A stretch of 64,000 nt of DNA, taken from Prorocentrum cordatum. Its lineage: Eukaryota > Sar > Dinophyceae > Prorocentrales > Prorocentraceae. The first letter of the stretch is position 1, and each line of letters opens with the position of its first letter. Below the pieces are notes generated by a model. The model worked only from the letters and a program-made list of their open reading frames with translations. It ran no database searches and had not been told where the DNA came from. Below are positions 33,600-42,707 of the stretch, one piece after another. The DNA is taken from contig CAUYUJ010020571.1 of assembly GCA_963575745.1 (NCBI GenBank), positions 230,882 through 294,881 on the forward strand, written 5' to 3'. The translations under genes were made by a program, and so were the position numbers.

Positions 33600-34420
33600 G
33601 GAGAAGGAGCAGGTAGGAGGAGGAGGAGGAGGAGGAAGGAGGAGGAGGAAGGAGGAGGGAAAGGAAGCGGGATGAAGAGCGAGAGGGAGGCGGAAAGGGA
33701 GAGTGGCCAGCGTCTTCAGTTTTGAGTTTTGCGAGCGGGAGAATGAAAACGAGTAGGTGACGAGGAGGGGAGGCGGGAAGCATGAGCTGGAGTTGAGTGA
33801 GGACTGGTAGGATAGTGATGAGGGGTGACGAGTGGGATAGGAATAATGATATTCAAAAAATGCGTAGTATGATGAAGAGGAGGCGGAGGAGCTCGAGGAG
33901 TAGGATGATACAGATCATGGCTAGGAGTGGCAGGAGTAGGAGGAGGATTCACTGCGAGCAGTATCAATATGACAAGGCGAAGGGAGATGTGGGGGAGGAC
34001 GACAAGAAAGATGAGGAATAACAGGATAGTAGCAGAGTGGGATAAGACGAGCCGGAACATGAGCAAGTCGAGAAGGAAGAGGATGAGTGATAGCGAGCAG
34101 GAGGAAGAGAGCACGGCGAAGGCGGGGAGGGGTTGGAGGACGAGGACAAGGAGGAGGAGGAGGAAAAAGAGTAGGACGAGTAGGGGGGAGATCACTGGGA
34201 GGAGGAAGAAGAGACGGAGGGGCAGTAAGAAGAGTAACAGGATGAGCAGGAGGGGGCGAGGGAGGAGGAGGGAGTGGACGCGGCGCATTCAGTGGTGCAT
34301 TCTGGATGGGATCGTCTGGAGGCACCCCATGACGATCGAATCTGGAGTAACATGGAGGAGGAGGAAGAGGAGGAGGCGGAGGCGGAGGAGGAGGGGAGAC
34401 GGTGCACTGCACGACCGGTG
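33600..34420. repeat. degenerate GGAGGA/AGGAGT purine tracts
   Basis: AGGAGGAGG and GGAGTAGGA repeats. Arg/Ser/Leu-rich frames are compositional. The spacer 32786-33600 is pyrimidine-rich with no gene. Confidence 0.8.
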
Positions 34421-34614
34421 TCCCAAACACCCTCCTCAATACGTCTATCCAGTTCCCCTTCCATGACCTGCCTCGCAGCAGAGATTGGCGAGAGAGGTCA
34501 TGACAGTTTTGACCGTGCACACAGGAGCGGGCCACTGCCGTGCGAAACCAAGTGAGCACCATACGAACAAAATAATGTCTTACAGTGCATCGGCCACGCC
34601 GAGCATAACAGTTG

Positions 34615-35065
34615 CCTGTGCGGGGTGCCGGGTGCGCTGGGTGTGCCATGGTGTGCCGGGTGTGCTGGGTGCGCTCGGCGCCAGGTGCGCCGGGTGTCCC
34701 GGGTGCACTCGGCGCCGGGTGCCTGGCCGCTGGGTGTGCTGCGTGTGCCGGGTGCGCTCGGCGCCGGGTGCGCCGGGTGTCCCGGGTGCACTCGGCGCCG
34801 GGTGCCCGGCCGCCAGGTGCACCGGGTGCGCCGGGTGCACTCGGCGCCGGGTGCGCTCGGTGCCGGGTGCGCTGCAAGTATCCCGGGTGCACTCGGCGCC
34901 GGGTGCCGGTCGGCCAGGTGTACTGGGTGCGCCGGGTGCACTCGGCGCCGGGTGCGCTCAGTGCGGAGTGTGCGCCACGTGCATCGGGTTCGCTCGGCGC
35001 TGGGTGCGTTCGGTGCGCCGGGTGTTGTCCTGGGTGCGCCAGGTCTGCTACGAAGCCCGCAGGGC
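34615..35065. repeat. CGGCGCCGGGTGCNC array
   Basis: Repeats of GGTGCGCTCGGCGCCGGGTG and GTCCCGGGTGCACTCGGCGC. Pro/His/Arg and Gly/Cys/Arg frames on both strands are by-products. Confidence 0.9.
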
Positions 35066-35256
35066 GCCTGTCTTTCAAATGTGCGCGTCCATGTGTGAAC
35101 AAAGAAAATCTGTAAGGACGTACGTATACAGAGGGGGACATGGGACGGGAAGATGCATGGCAATATCGTTCCACATCCTCCTCATCCTTACTCCTTATTT
35201 GTATATACTCCTACTCTCCCCTCTGTCCGGCCGATGGCGGTTGCATCCGGGCTCTC

Positions 35257-35476
35257 CAATCCAGACTGAGACATCAATACAAAATGCCCGTTTATCCTCC
35301 CAACACGGCTTGTCTTGTCGTCGACGATGCGAACTGCGTGGCAGGAATGGGACGCGGCGCACGTCCCGCGCGGACGTCAATCTAGGCCCTCCCATCCTGA
35401 CTGTAAAACCTCAATACAAAGTCTCCGCTTTTCTTGTCAACATGGCCTGTCTTGTCGTCGGCAATGCGAATTGCGG
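35257..35476 (+). repeat. 85-bp direct repeat pair
   Basis: 35257-35340 and 35390-35476 share CATCCTGACT-like starts, TCAATACAAA and GGCYTGTCTTGTCGTCG followed by RATGCGAA. An irregular GGGGCCTCCTG repeat follows to 35575. Confidence 0.75.
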
Positions 35477-35579
35477 CCTCCTGAAGCCACCTGGGGCCCC
35501 CTGGAGCTTCCCACCACCTCCTGAAGCCTCCTGGGGCCTCCTGAGGTTTCCTGGGGCCTCCTGGGGCATCCTCGGCTCG

Positions 35580-36139
35580 TGCTGAAGTGCCAGCGCAGCC
35601 ATTGAGACGGGCGCGGACTTCCCCATCGGTAACCACCATGGCGGCTGCATCAGCTGTGGCACACCACCTTGACGATTGATTTCGGTTACCACTTGCGCCA
35701 TCACTGTTTCTTATGTTGTGGGAGGGCGGGTGGGAATCACGGTGGGAATGTGCATGCCATGCTTGACTCGCTCGAACTGGCTAGCTTGATCTTCCCTTTA
35801 CTCCTGGTCCTGATCCTCCTCCTCTCTTGTGCCCTGCGCGAAACCAGCATGCCAGAGCTGCCCAGCACAGGTACACAGAGGCCGTCGGGTATAGATCGGG
35901 TACCAAATTGCCACACAGCGCCCCGCATCTAATCGGTCGGGGACCAAAACTGCTGGAGAGCGCCCCGCATCCTGGCATCCCGACGGACACTTGGCGCAGG
36001 CGTGGGCGGCTCGATCCACCCATGCTCTCATTCGACTACGCTCCACTTAGAATCTACCACTCTCCCGGGGTGCGGCTGGGGCGCGCCCGCGCCGCTTATG
36101 CAAACAAATCAAATGATTCTTGCAAAACAAAAAAACGAT
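35580..36139. other. no gene seen
   Basis: Mixed spacer. A duplicated GGAGCGCCCCGCATC-type motif occurs near 35915 and 35960. Nothing else is supported. Confidence 0.35.
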
Positions 36140-37235
36140 GTCGCTGCTCTCTGCCACTATCCGCTGCTCTCTGCTGGTGTCTGCTGCTCTTTCCTGCTCT
36201 CTGCTGCTCTCTGCTGCTCTCTGCTGGTGTCTGCTGATGTCTGCTGCTCTTTCCTGCTCTTTCCTGCTCTCTGCCGGTCTCTGCTGTTCTCTGCTGTTGT
36301 CGGCTGCTCTTTCCTCCTCTCTGCTGTTCCCTGCTGGTGTCTGCTGCTCTCGGCTGCTGTCTGCCGCTCTCGGCTGCTGTCTGTGGCACTTTGCTGGTAT
36401 CGGCCGGACTCTGCTTCTCTTTGCTGACCCCCGCCGGTCGCTGTTGGTCTCTTCGGGTCGCTGCTGCTGTCTGCTGGTCTCTGCTTGTCTCTGCTCTCTG
36501 CAGATTCTGCATGTCGCTGCTGGTGTCTGCTGGTCTCTGCTTGTCTCTGCTGGTCTCTGCTGCTCCTGCTGCTATTGGTATCAGCTGGTCTCTGCTGGTC
36601 TCTGCTGATCTCTGCTGCGCTCTGCTGGTCTCCGTGCTGCTCTGAGAGTTCAGCTGACCTCTGCTGCCCTCTGCTGCTCTGTACTGCTCTCTGCTACTCT
36701 CTGGTATCTGATGATGTCTGCCGCCCTCTGCTCGCCCCTGCTGGTGAGTGTCGGTCTCTGCTGCTCTCTGCTGCTCTCGGCTGTTTTTTGTTCGTCTCTG
36801 CTGCTCTCTGCTGATCTCGGCTGGTCCCTGCTGCTCTCTGCTGGTCTCCGGTGGTCTCTGCTGCGTCTCTCCGCTGCTCTCTGCCACTATCCGCTGCTCT
36901 CTGTTGTTGGTGTCTGCTGCTCTTTCCCGCTCTCTGCTGCTCTCTGCTGGTGTCTGCTGGTGTCTGCTGCTCTTTCCTGCTCTCAGCTGCTCTCTGCTGG
37001 TCTTTGCCACTTTCCGCTGCTCTCTGCTGGTGTTTGCTCGTGTTTGCTGCTCTCCGCTGCTCTCTGCTGGTCTCTGCTGCTCTTTGCTGCTCTTTGATGG
37101 TGTCTGCTGCTCTTTCCTGCTCTATGCTGCTCTCTGCTGGTCTCTGCTGTTCTCTGCTGTTGTCCGCTCCCCTTTCCTACTCTCTGCTGCTCTCGGCTGT
37201 TTTTTGTTCGTCTCAGCTGCTCTCTGCTGGTTCTG
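36140..37235. repeat. CTGCTCTCTGCTGGT array
   Basis: About 1.1 kb of 5-15 bp CTGCTCT/CTGCTGGT/TTTCCTGCT units. Frames read as Leu/Ser/Ala/Cys on the plus strand and Gln/Arg/Glu/Ser on the minus strand. Confidence 0.95.
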
Positions 37236-38060
37236 GTTGTGCCCGGCGCGCTGGGTGTGCCGGGTGGGGTGCGCTGGGTGTCTTGTGTGTGCCGGGTGCG
37301 CCGGGTGCGCTGGGTGTCCCGGGTGCGCCGCGTGCCCCGGGTGTGCGGGGTGCGCCAGGTGCGCCGGGTGTCCCAGGTGTTCCGGGTGTCCCCGGTTCTC
37401 CGGGTGCGCTGGGTGTCCCGGGTGTCCCGGGTGTGCCGGGTGTTCCAGCAGGCGCGGGTAGCCAAGGTGTCCCAGGTGCGCCGGGTGAGCCGGGTGTCCT
37501 GGGTGTGCAAGGTGTCCCGGGTGTCCCGGGTGTCCCGGGTGTGCCGGGAGTCCCGGGTGTCCCAGGTGTCCCGGGTGCGCCAAGCGTCTCGGGTACGCCA
37601 GGTATCCCCGGTGTCTTGGGTTCGCCGGTGGTCCCGGGTGCGCCGGGTGCTCTGGGTGCTGGGTGCGCCGGGTGCCCCCGGTGTTGTGCCGGGTGCGCCG
37701 GGTGTCCCGGGAGGGTGTCCCGGGTGTCCCGGGTGTGCCGGGTGCGCCGGGTGCCCCGGGTGTGCTGGGTGTCGTGTCCCGGGTGCCCTGGGTGCGCCGG
37801 GTGCCCCGGTTGTGCCAGGTGTCCCGGGTGTCCCGGGTGTCCTGGGTGTGCCGGGTGGTGTGCCGGATGTCCCAGGTGCCACTGTCCCGGATGTCCTGGG
37901 TGATCCGGGTCCGCCGGGTGTCCCGGGTGTGCCGGGTGTGCGGATGTCCCCGGCATATGCCGGGTGTGCTGGGTGTTCCGGGTGTCCGCGGGTGTCCCGG
38001 GTGTCCTGGGTGTGCCAGGTGCGCCGGGTGTCCCATGGGCAGGTGCGCTGGGTGCCCTGC
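37236..38060. repeat. GGTGTCCCG nonamer array
   Basis: About 820 bp of 9-bp GGTGTCCCG/GGTGCGCCG units. One frame reads as a collagen-like (Gly-Val-Pro)n. A 9-bp unit keeps frames open by itself, so coding is not implied. Confidence 0.95.
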
Positions 38061-38215
38061 TGAGATCGCCGCTGCGGTTACGTAGTGGTTAGCATGCTTA
38101 CATGTTGGTTAGCTAATTGAAGGCTAACTGGCTTGCGCTAACCTGCTTATCTTAACCTCGTTATCTGGTTAGGTCTATCCACGCTAACCTACTTAGCTCG
38201 GTTGCGCTAACCTAC
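38061..38215. repeat. GCTAACCTACTTAG repeats
   Basis: Irregular GGTTAGC/GCTAACC units abut the left end of the foldback unit. Confidence 0.6.
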
Positions 38216-39340
38216 TTAGCAGTTTTTTGTTAAACAAAAACATTATTGTTTTCATGTTTTTTTGTTGTTTGTATGTTTTGTTTTGTTCTTCTGTGAAAAA
38301 GTTGTTTTTTTGTTTTTTTTGTTTTCGTCTTTTTTGTTTTAAATCCGTTGTTTTGTTGTTGTTTTTGTTCGAATAGTTTTGTTGTGTCTCTCAGGCGGTT
38401 TCGGGCCAACAATAGGTATCGCGCCGTTGCGCGATACCGAATGTTGGCCCGACAACTTGTTTAAGGGGAGCGGAGCTCCCCCAGGTTTGCAGCATAGTCT
38501 CATCATCATCATCGTCATCGCCGTCATCATCATCATCATTATCCTCATCATCACCACCATCATGGTCATCACCATCGCCGTCATCATCCCATCACCGCTC
38601 ACACGTTTCGTGGAACCATAGGGAGCTCCATCGAATCCCCCAGTGCCAGCACCCGCATGCGTCCCGCACGCCCAATTCGGCACACACCCCACACGATTCG
38701 CGGTCCCATAGAGCTCCACCGAAGACCCCAGTGCCACCGCCCGCATGCGGACCGCACGTCCAATTCGGCACACCCCTCACACGCTGCGTGGCCCCATAGG
38801 GAGCTTCACCGAAAGCGTTTCTGTTGGTTTGGGGCCCGCGAAGACGGCGCTGCGGGTCCGCAAAGACGGCGCTGAGGGTCAACAAAAGCTAATATGAATC
38901 AGCTTGGCGAGCAAGCTCGCCATTTGAATGAGTCTGAGCGGCGTAAACCATTTGAATCAGCTTGGCGAGCAAGCTCGCAATGTGAATAAGCTTGGCGAGC
39001 AAGCTCGCCGCATGCGTCCCACAATTAGGAGTAATCGTATAAGCAGTAGGAGTAGGAGTATGTAGGAGTAGGAGGATGAGTAGGAGTAGGAGCAGGAGTA
39101 TGAGTAGGAGTATAGGAGTAGGAGTAGGAGTAGGAGCGTCATGATATGTTTTGGGCAAGGATCAGCAGTACATACAAGCAAGCGCCCGCCTTGTTTATAT
39201 TCACGAGCTTAAAGCCTTCAAACTCCACGATGATCATGCTGCAGATCTCATCGATGTTGGCGTTACTGCTAAAACGTTTTAGCATCTCTGGTCATATGCA
39301 CACTATGAACACTATGTACAGGGCGGAGGTGCCAGGGGCG
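38216..39340 (+). repeat. left arm of the foldback unit
   Basis: It contains the two-stage hairpin 38401-38452 (outer TCGGGCCAACA/TGTTGGCCCGA, inner GGTATCGCGC/GCGCGATACC) and three GGCGAGCAAGCTCGCC-type hairpins (38906, 38964, 38994). (TAGGAG)n lies at 39040-39130. Confidence 0.85.
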
Positions 39341-39344
39341 GGAC

Positions 39345-39950
39345 GAGAATGGATCCTACGCCGTCGCCGCCGCCGCCGACGCCGCCGCGATATGTTTTGG
39401 GCACGGAGAAACAATACATACAATCCATGCCGAAGAACTTCCGAAGCCACTTGTTGTAATCAGGGATGCCATCCGTCAGCCAGAAGCTCGCCCCTCGGAT
39501 TGAGGAGGATATGGTGCAGTCGGGTTGAAGAGGATCCGATATGACAGGCTATTGCCATAGGTACACTAAATGTACACTTTGTGCAGGGCGGAGGATGTCT
39601 CAGGCGATAGCCCCATTATCGAAGATCCGAAGATCAGACAAGCAATTTCAGCATCGCCATTTTGTGAGGATGTCTCAGGCGAAACGTTAATGCTAAGCAT
39701 GCTACGCCTTAACATATAGCCTCCAACATCTCGATTCGGTGAGGATGTCTCAAACGAAATGCTTGTTTTTTTTGAGTTGGTTCAACTGGTGATTGCACCC
39801 GCCTTCTCATATCAGCGCAACTCGCCTGGGCCTCGTCTCGAGCTGGCGTCGTGGCGCGAAACGTCGCGAATCTGCTGGATTTGGTTTTCGGTGCGCAGCC
39901 GTCGCGAAACGTCGCGAACACTTGCGCACATTGCTCAGCTCACGCCGCGG
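39345..39950. other. spacer with family-C-like repeats
   Basis: GAGGATGTCTCAGGCGA-type units recur at 39590, 39667 and 39740. GTCGCGAAACGTCGCGAA occurs at about 39855 and 39900. No gene. Confidence 0.45.
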
Positions 39951-39952
39951 CC

Positions 39953-40592
39953 CTATTCACTACTTGAATCGCCATCGGCGCGGGGTTCGCCATGAGCTGT
40001 CATCGCCATCTGGTATGTGATGCTGTTGCGAACCTTCTTGACGTACATATCGTTCCCGTCGGCGCCGCACGTGAACCGCATTCGACAGACCACCTCGCGC
40101 TGCGCATCGCTCAGCTCGGACTCCCTCTTGAAATTGACGGTGATATGCTGCGTGATCTTCTCGCTCTTACGACGGCGATCTGCTGCGTGATCTTCTCGGT
40201 CTTCTGGGCGATCTGCTGCGTGATCTCCTGGGGGTGGGCAGGCGGGAGCGGCGTCATCGTCATAGTCTGGCGGCGGCCCTGGCGGCGTCATGGATGCTGG
40301 GGCGGCGGTCGAGCTCGGCGCTTCCGCCAAGGAGAGTTCGGCGCTCCCGCCGCGAGCGGCCGAGCTCTGCGCGTCCGCCACGGGGGGGTTGGCGCTTCCT
40401 CCCTCGGGGAGCTCGGCGCTTCCGCCGCGGTGGGAAGCCGCCCTGGTGCGGGGCCGCCTCCTCATGGGGGGGCCAGTCGGGCTGCCTGTCCGTCAGCTCC
40501 TCGACCCCTGTGCTGCCTGAGCGCTCATGCGGATCCCAGGGCCCGCTGGGACACGGGTCGATGGATCCGACCTCCTCTGGCTGGCTCGTCAT
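39953..40592 (-). pseudogene. unknown Ala/Ser/Pro-rich protein, frameshifted
   Basis: The minus-strand frame from ATG 40592 (MTSQPEEVGSIDPCPSGPWD) continues in another frame from about the G7 run at 40466-40472 (RPRTRAASHRGGSAELPEGG). The C-terminal part looks properly coding: EKITQHITVNFKRESELSDA, REVVCRMRFTCGADGNDMYV, RNSITYQMAMTAHG. It ends at TAG, with TGA six codons later. The N-half is disordered with GGSAEL repeats. A DinoSL-like relic (40642-40654, 10 of 13 bases) lies about 50 nt upstream. Function unknown. Confidence 0.5.
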
Positions 40593-40641
40593 CCATGGGC
40601 GCGCCGCGCGAATATTATCGAGCGCGCCGATGCCACTAGAT

Positions 40642-40654
40642 CTTGAGCTTAAAC
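40642..40654 (-). other. possible DinoSL relic
   Basis: The minus strand reads GTTTAAGCTCAAG, matching the last 13 bases of DinoSL at 10 positions, including all of GCTCAAG. It is placed 50 nt before ATG 40592. Confidence 0.4.
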
Positions 40655-40892
40655 GGATACGGAGGGAGAGTGCGGTGACACATGGGCTTTCGGTGGGGCT
40701 CTCTATAGGGCCACGACGCGTGTACTATTCCTTCTCCTATTCCTATTCATACTCCTATTCGTATACTCCCACTCCTACTCCCAGACCCCGATCGTCCTAA
40801 TCCTCCATGGTTTTGATTAGGAACCGCCCTCCACCCGCGCACATCTTGCAGTTGTTTTCAGAAGAATGTCCGCGCGCCTGAGTCATCCTCGA

Positions 40893-41040
40893 ACGACGGC
40901 GCTGAGGGTCACCAAAATCTAATATAAATCAGCTTGGAGAGCAAGCTCGCCGTTTGAATAAGTCTGGGCGGCGAAACAAATTTGAATCAGTTTGGCGAGC
41001 AAGCTCGCCGTTTGAATAAGCCTGAGCGCCACCGAAGAAG
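40893..41040 (+). repeat. partial copy of the foldback arm
   Basis: GACGGCGCTGAGGGTCACC, AATCAGCTTGG and hairpins GGAGAGCAAGCTCGCC and GGCGAGCAAGCTCGCC (40994-41009), in left-arm orientation. (TATTCC)n sits just before it at 40722-40790. Confidence 0.8.
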
Positions 41041-41478
41041 ATATTCACAACTGCGGTATTCACAACTGCGCATGGTTGGGTCCTTCGCCAGGCTAAAGGG
41101 TTTCTTTCTGCACTGCATAGCGCAGTGCGCCATGCGCTCCAGTCTTCGCAGCGAGGCTCGCCCTCCCTGTCAGGAGGACTAATCACCGTAGCTCTCCCTA
41201 GGAGGATTAACCCACGGGAGAGCTCCGAATGCACGCAGTGCCCCCCAAGGGTCAGGGGAAAACAGCATCGCGCAAGTGCGGGGCGACCCCGAGGTCACGT
41301 GCGGCGCAAGCAGATGAGCCGCTGTCGGGGAAAAATGCCCGCTGCGCCCCCTCCTATACAAAATTGAAATCGGCTGCCGACGATGCGCATCGCCATATGC
41401 AAATGTAGTCCGACCACCAACTCGATGCATAAACTCCGATGTATCGATGCACAGTCCGATGCAGAGTCCGATGTAACG

Positions 41479-41494
41479 ATGTATCGCGATACAT
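41479..41494. other. perfect palindrome 3' of the 41.5-41.9 kb gene
   Basis: ATGTATCGCGATACAT, 16 bp, 22 nt downstream of the minus-strand stop. GATGTATCGATG repeats surround it. Confidence 0.6.
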
Positions 41495-41516
41495 GTCCGA
41501 TGCGTCGCGCGCCGCA

Positions 41517-41897
41517 TTACCGCGCGTCAGGCGCCGCGCCAGTGCCATGCTGCTGGTAGGGCGCCGCCTGGGAGGGCGCCGCATCACCGCGGTTCGCGCG
41601 CACGGCCTGCGCTGGCGACCCGCGCGGCGCTGCCTGGCCCATAGCCCCGAGCAGCTCGTTGGTCTCCGCGATGCGGCCCGCCACCAACTGCACTCGCTCT
41701 GCGAGCGTCTGCAACAGGTTGTTCGACTCCTCGATGGCCTCGCGCGTGGCACCAGTCGCACTGATTAAGATGCTCGTGCTCGAGCTCGAGCTCGAGTAGC
41801 CCGAGGAGCCCGACGCGCGGGAGCGGCTCCTCGAACGCACCATGGCGGCCCGAGGGGCCGAGGGGCCCGAAGCGGCCCGAGGCGCGCGGGCCGCCAT
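41517..41897 (-). CDS. small coiled-coil protein with DinoSL relic
   Basis: ATG at 41897-41895, TAA at 41519-41517, 126 codons. Residues 1-45 are Arg/Ser-rich (RSRSRSRASGSSGYSSSSS). Residues ~50-90 form an amphipathic heptad helix (TREAIEESNNLLQTLAERVQ, AGRIAETNELLGAM). The tail is Ala/Gln/Pro-rich. The start is fixed by an excellent DinoSL relic 12 nt upstream (41910-41930). No known family, but one intact small frame with leader relic and 3' palindrome supports a real gene or a recent retrocopy. Confidence 0.6.
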   Translation of the reverse strand: MAARAPRAASGPSAPRAAMVRSRSRSRASGSSGYSSSSSSTSILISATGATREAIEESNNLLQTLAERVQLVAGRIAETNELLGAMGQAAPRGSPAQAVRANRGDAAPSQAAPYQQHGTGAAPDAR

Positions 41898-41909
41898 CAC
41901 GATGGCGGC

Positions 41910-41930
41910 CGTTGGGCAAAATGGTTACGG
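41910..41930 (-). other. DinoSL relic (best match)
   Basis: The minus strand reads CCGTAACCATTTTG then CCCAACG, matching the 21 fixed DinoSL bases at 17. It ends 12 nt before the ATG of the 41517-41897 gene. Such genomic relics mark genes reinserted from trans-spliced mRNA. Confidence 0.75.
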
Positions 41931-42039
41931 ACGGATGGTCTGCCCTCCGTGGTGGGAGGAGGAGCGCGCGCACAACTGGAGGCAGCCAGCCCCTGTGCGC
42001 GGCACGGCGCCACAATCCTATAACTTGCGCGGCGCGGCA

Positions 42040-42172
42040 CGGCGCCGCAATCTTATGCACGTTGCAAAACCGCGCTCTCTCGCATTGGCGCCGCGAACAT
42101 TCGTTTTGCAAGCTAGCAACAGTTAAAAAGACCGGGGGCGGTGCCAGTTCAAGATGGGGCTCTCGCGCATCA
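42040..42172 (-). repeat. dispersed repeat family C copy
   Basis: Reverse strand reads GCGAGAGCCCCATCTTGAAC and GAATGTTCGCGGCGCC. It resembles 59735-59835. Confidence 0.6.
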
Positions 42173-42175
42173 TCG

Positions 42176-42191
42176 CTCCCCCCCCCCCCCC

Positions 42192-42222
<31 letters not shown>

Positions 42223-42540
42223 GCACACACACACACACGCGCACACACACACACACACACACCACCACCACCACCACCGCCACCGCCCACCCACCCACCC
42301 CACCGCCGCATCCCCCCCACCCCCGATGATCCGTAGGGAGCCGTAGGGGGCCGTTGGGGGTAGGGGGCCGTAGGGGGCCGTAGGGGAGAAGGGAGGACGA
42401 AGAAAGGAGGGAGGGAGGGGGAAGGGCAGGGGGCTGCGGGGGGGCGCAGGGGGCCGTAGGGAGCCGCAGGGGAGCTGTAGGGGGCCGCGGGGAGTCGTAG
42501 GGGGCCGCGGGGGGCCGCAGGGGGCCATAGGGCCGCGCTG
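42176..42540. repeat. (CA)n and GGGGCCGTAG arrays
   Basis: (CA)n with GC interruptions 42192-42262, (CCA)n to 42300, then GGGGGCCGTAG/GGGGCCGCAG units to 42535. Confidence 0.9.
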
Positions 42541-42592
42541 TTGGCGCGCCCCGAGAGAAAGCTCTCGCAGATTTCGAATGCGCATTGCGTAT

Positions 42593-42634
42593 GCGAGCGT
42601 GCTCGCACCTGCGACCAGCGCGAGCGTGCTCGCG
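42593..42634. other. two tandem GCGAGCGTGCTCGC hairpins
   Basis: GCGAGC-GT-GCTCGC at 42593-42606 and CGCGAGC-GT-GCTCGCG at 42619-42634, about 75-115 nt before the start at 42708. Confidence 0.7.
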
Positions 42635-42654
42635 TGTATGCCGCTTATCGTGCC

Positions 42655-42682
42655 ACCGTTGCAGCCGCCAGTTTTGCCCAGG
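42655..42682 (+). other. possible DinoSL relic
   Basis: CCGTTGCAG followed by CCGCCAGTTTTGCCCAGG. It aligns to DinoSL with small indels (GCCA, TTTTG, C.CA.G). It lies 25 nt before ATG 42708. Confidence 0.4.
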
Positions 42683-42707
42683 ATAACTTTGCGCTTTGAT
42701 ATCCCAG

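Noticed and set aside
36851-37903. collagen-like (Gly-Val-Pro)n protein
   Set aside because: A 9-bp array stays open in any frame; no start, end domain or leader relic.
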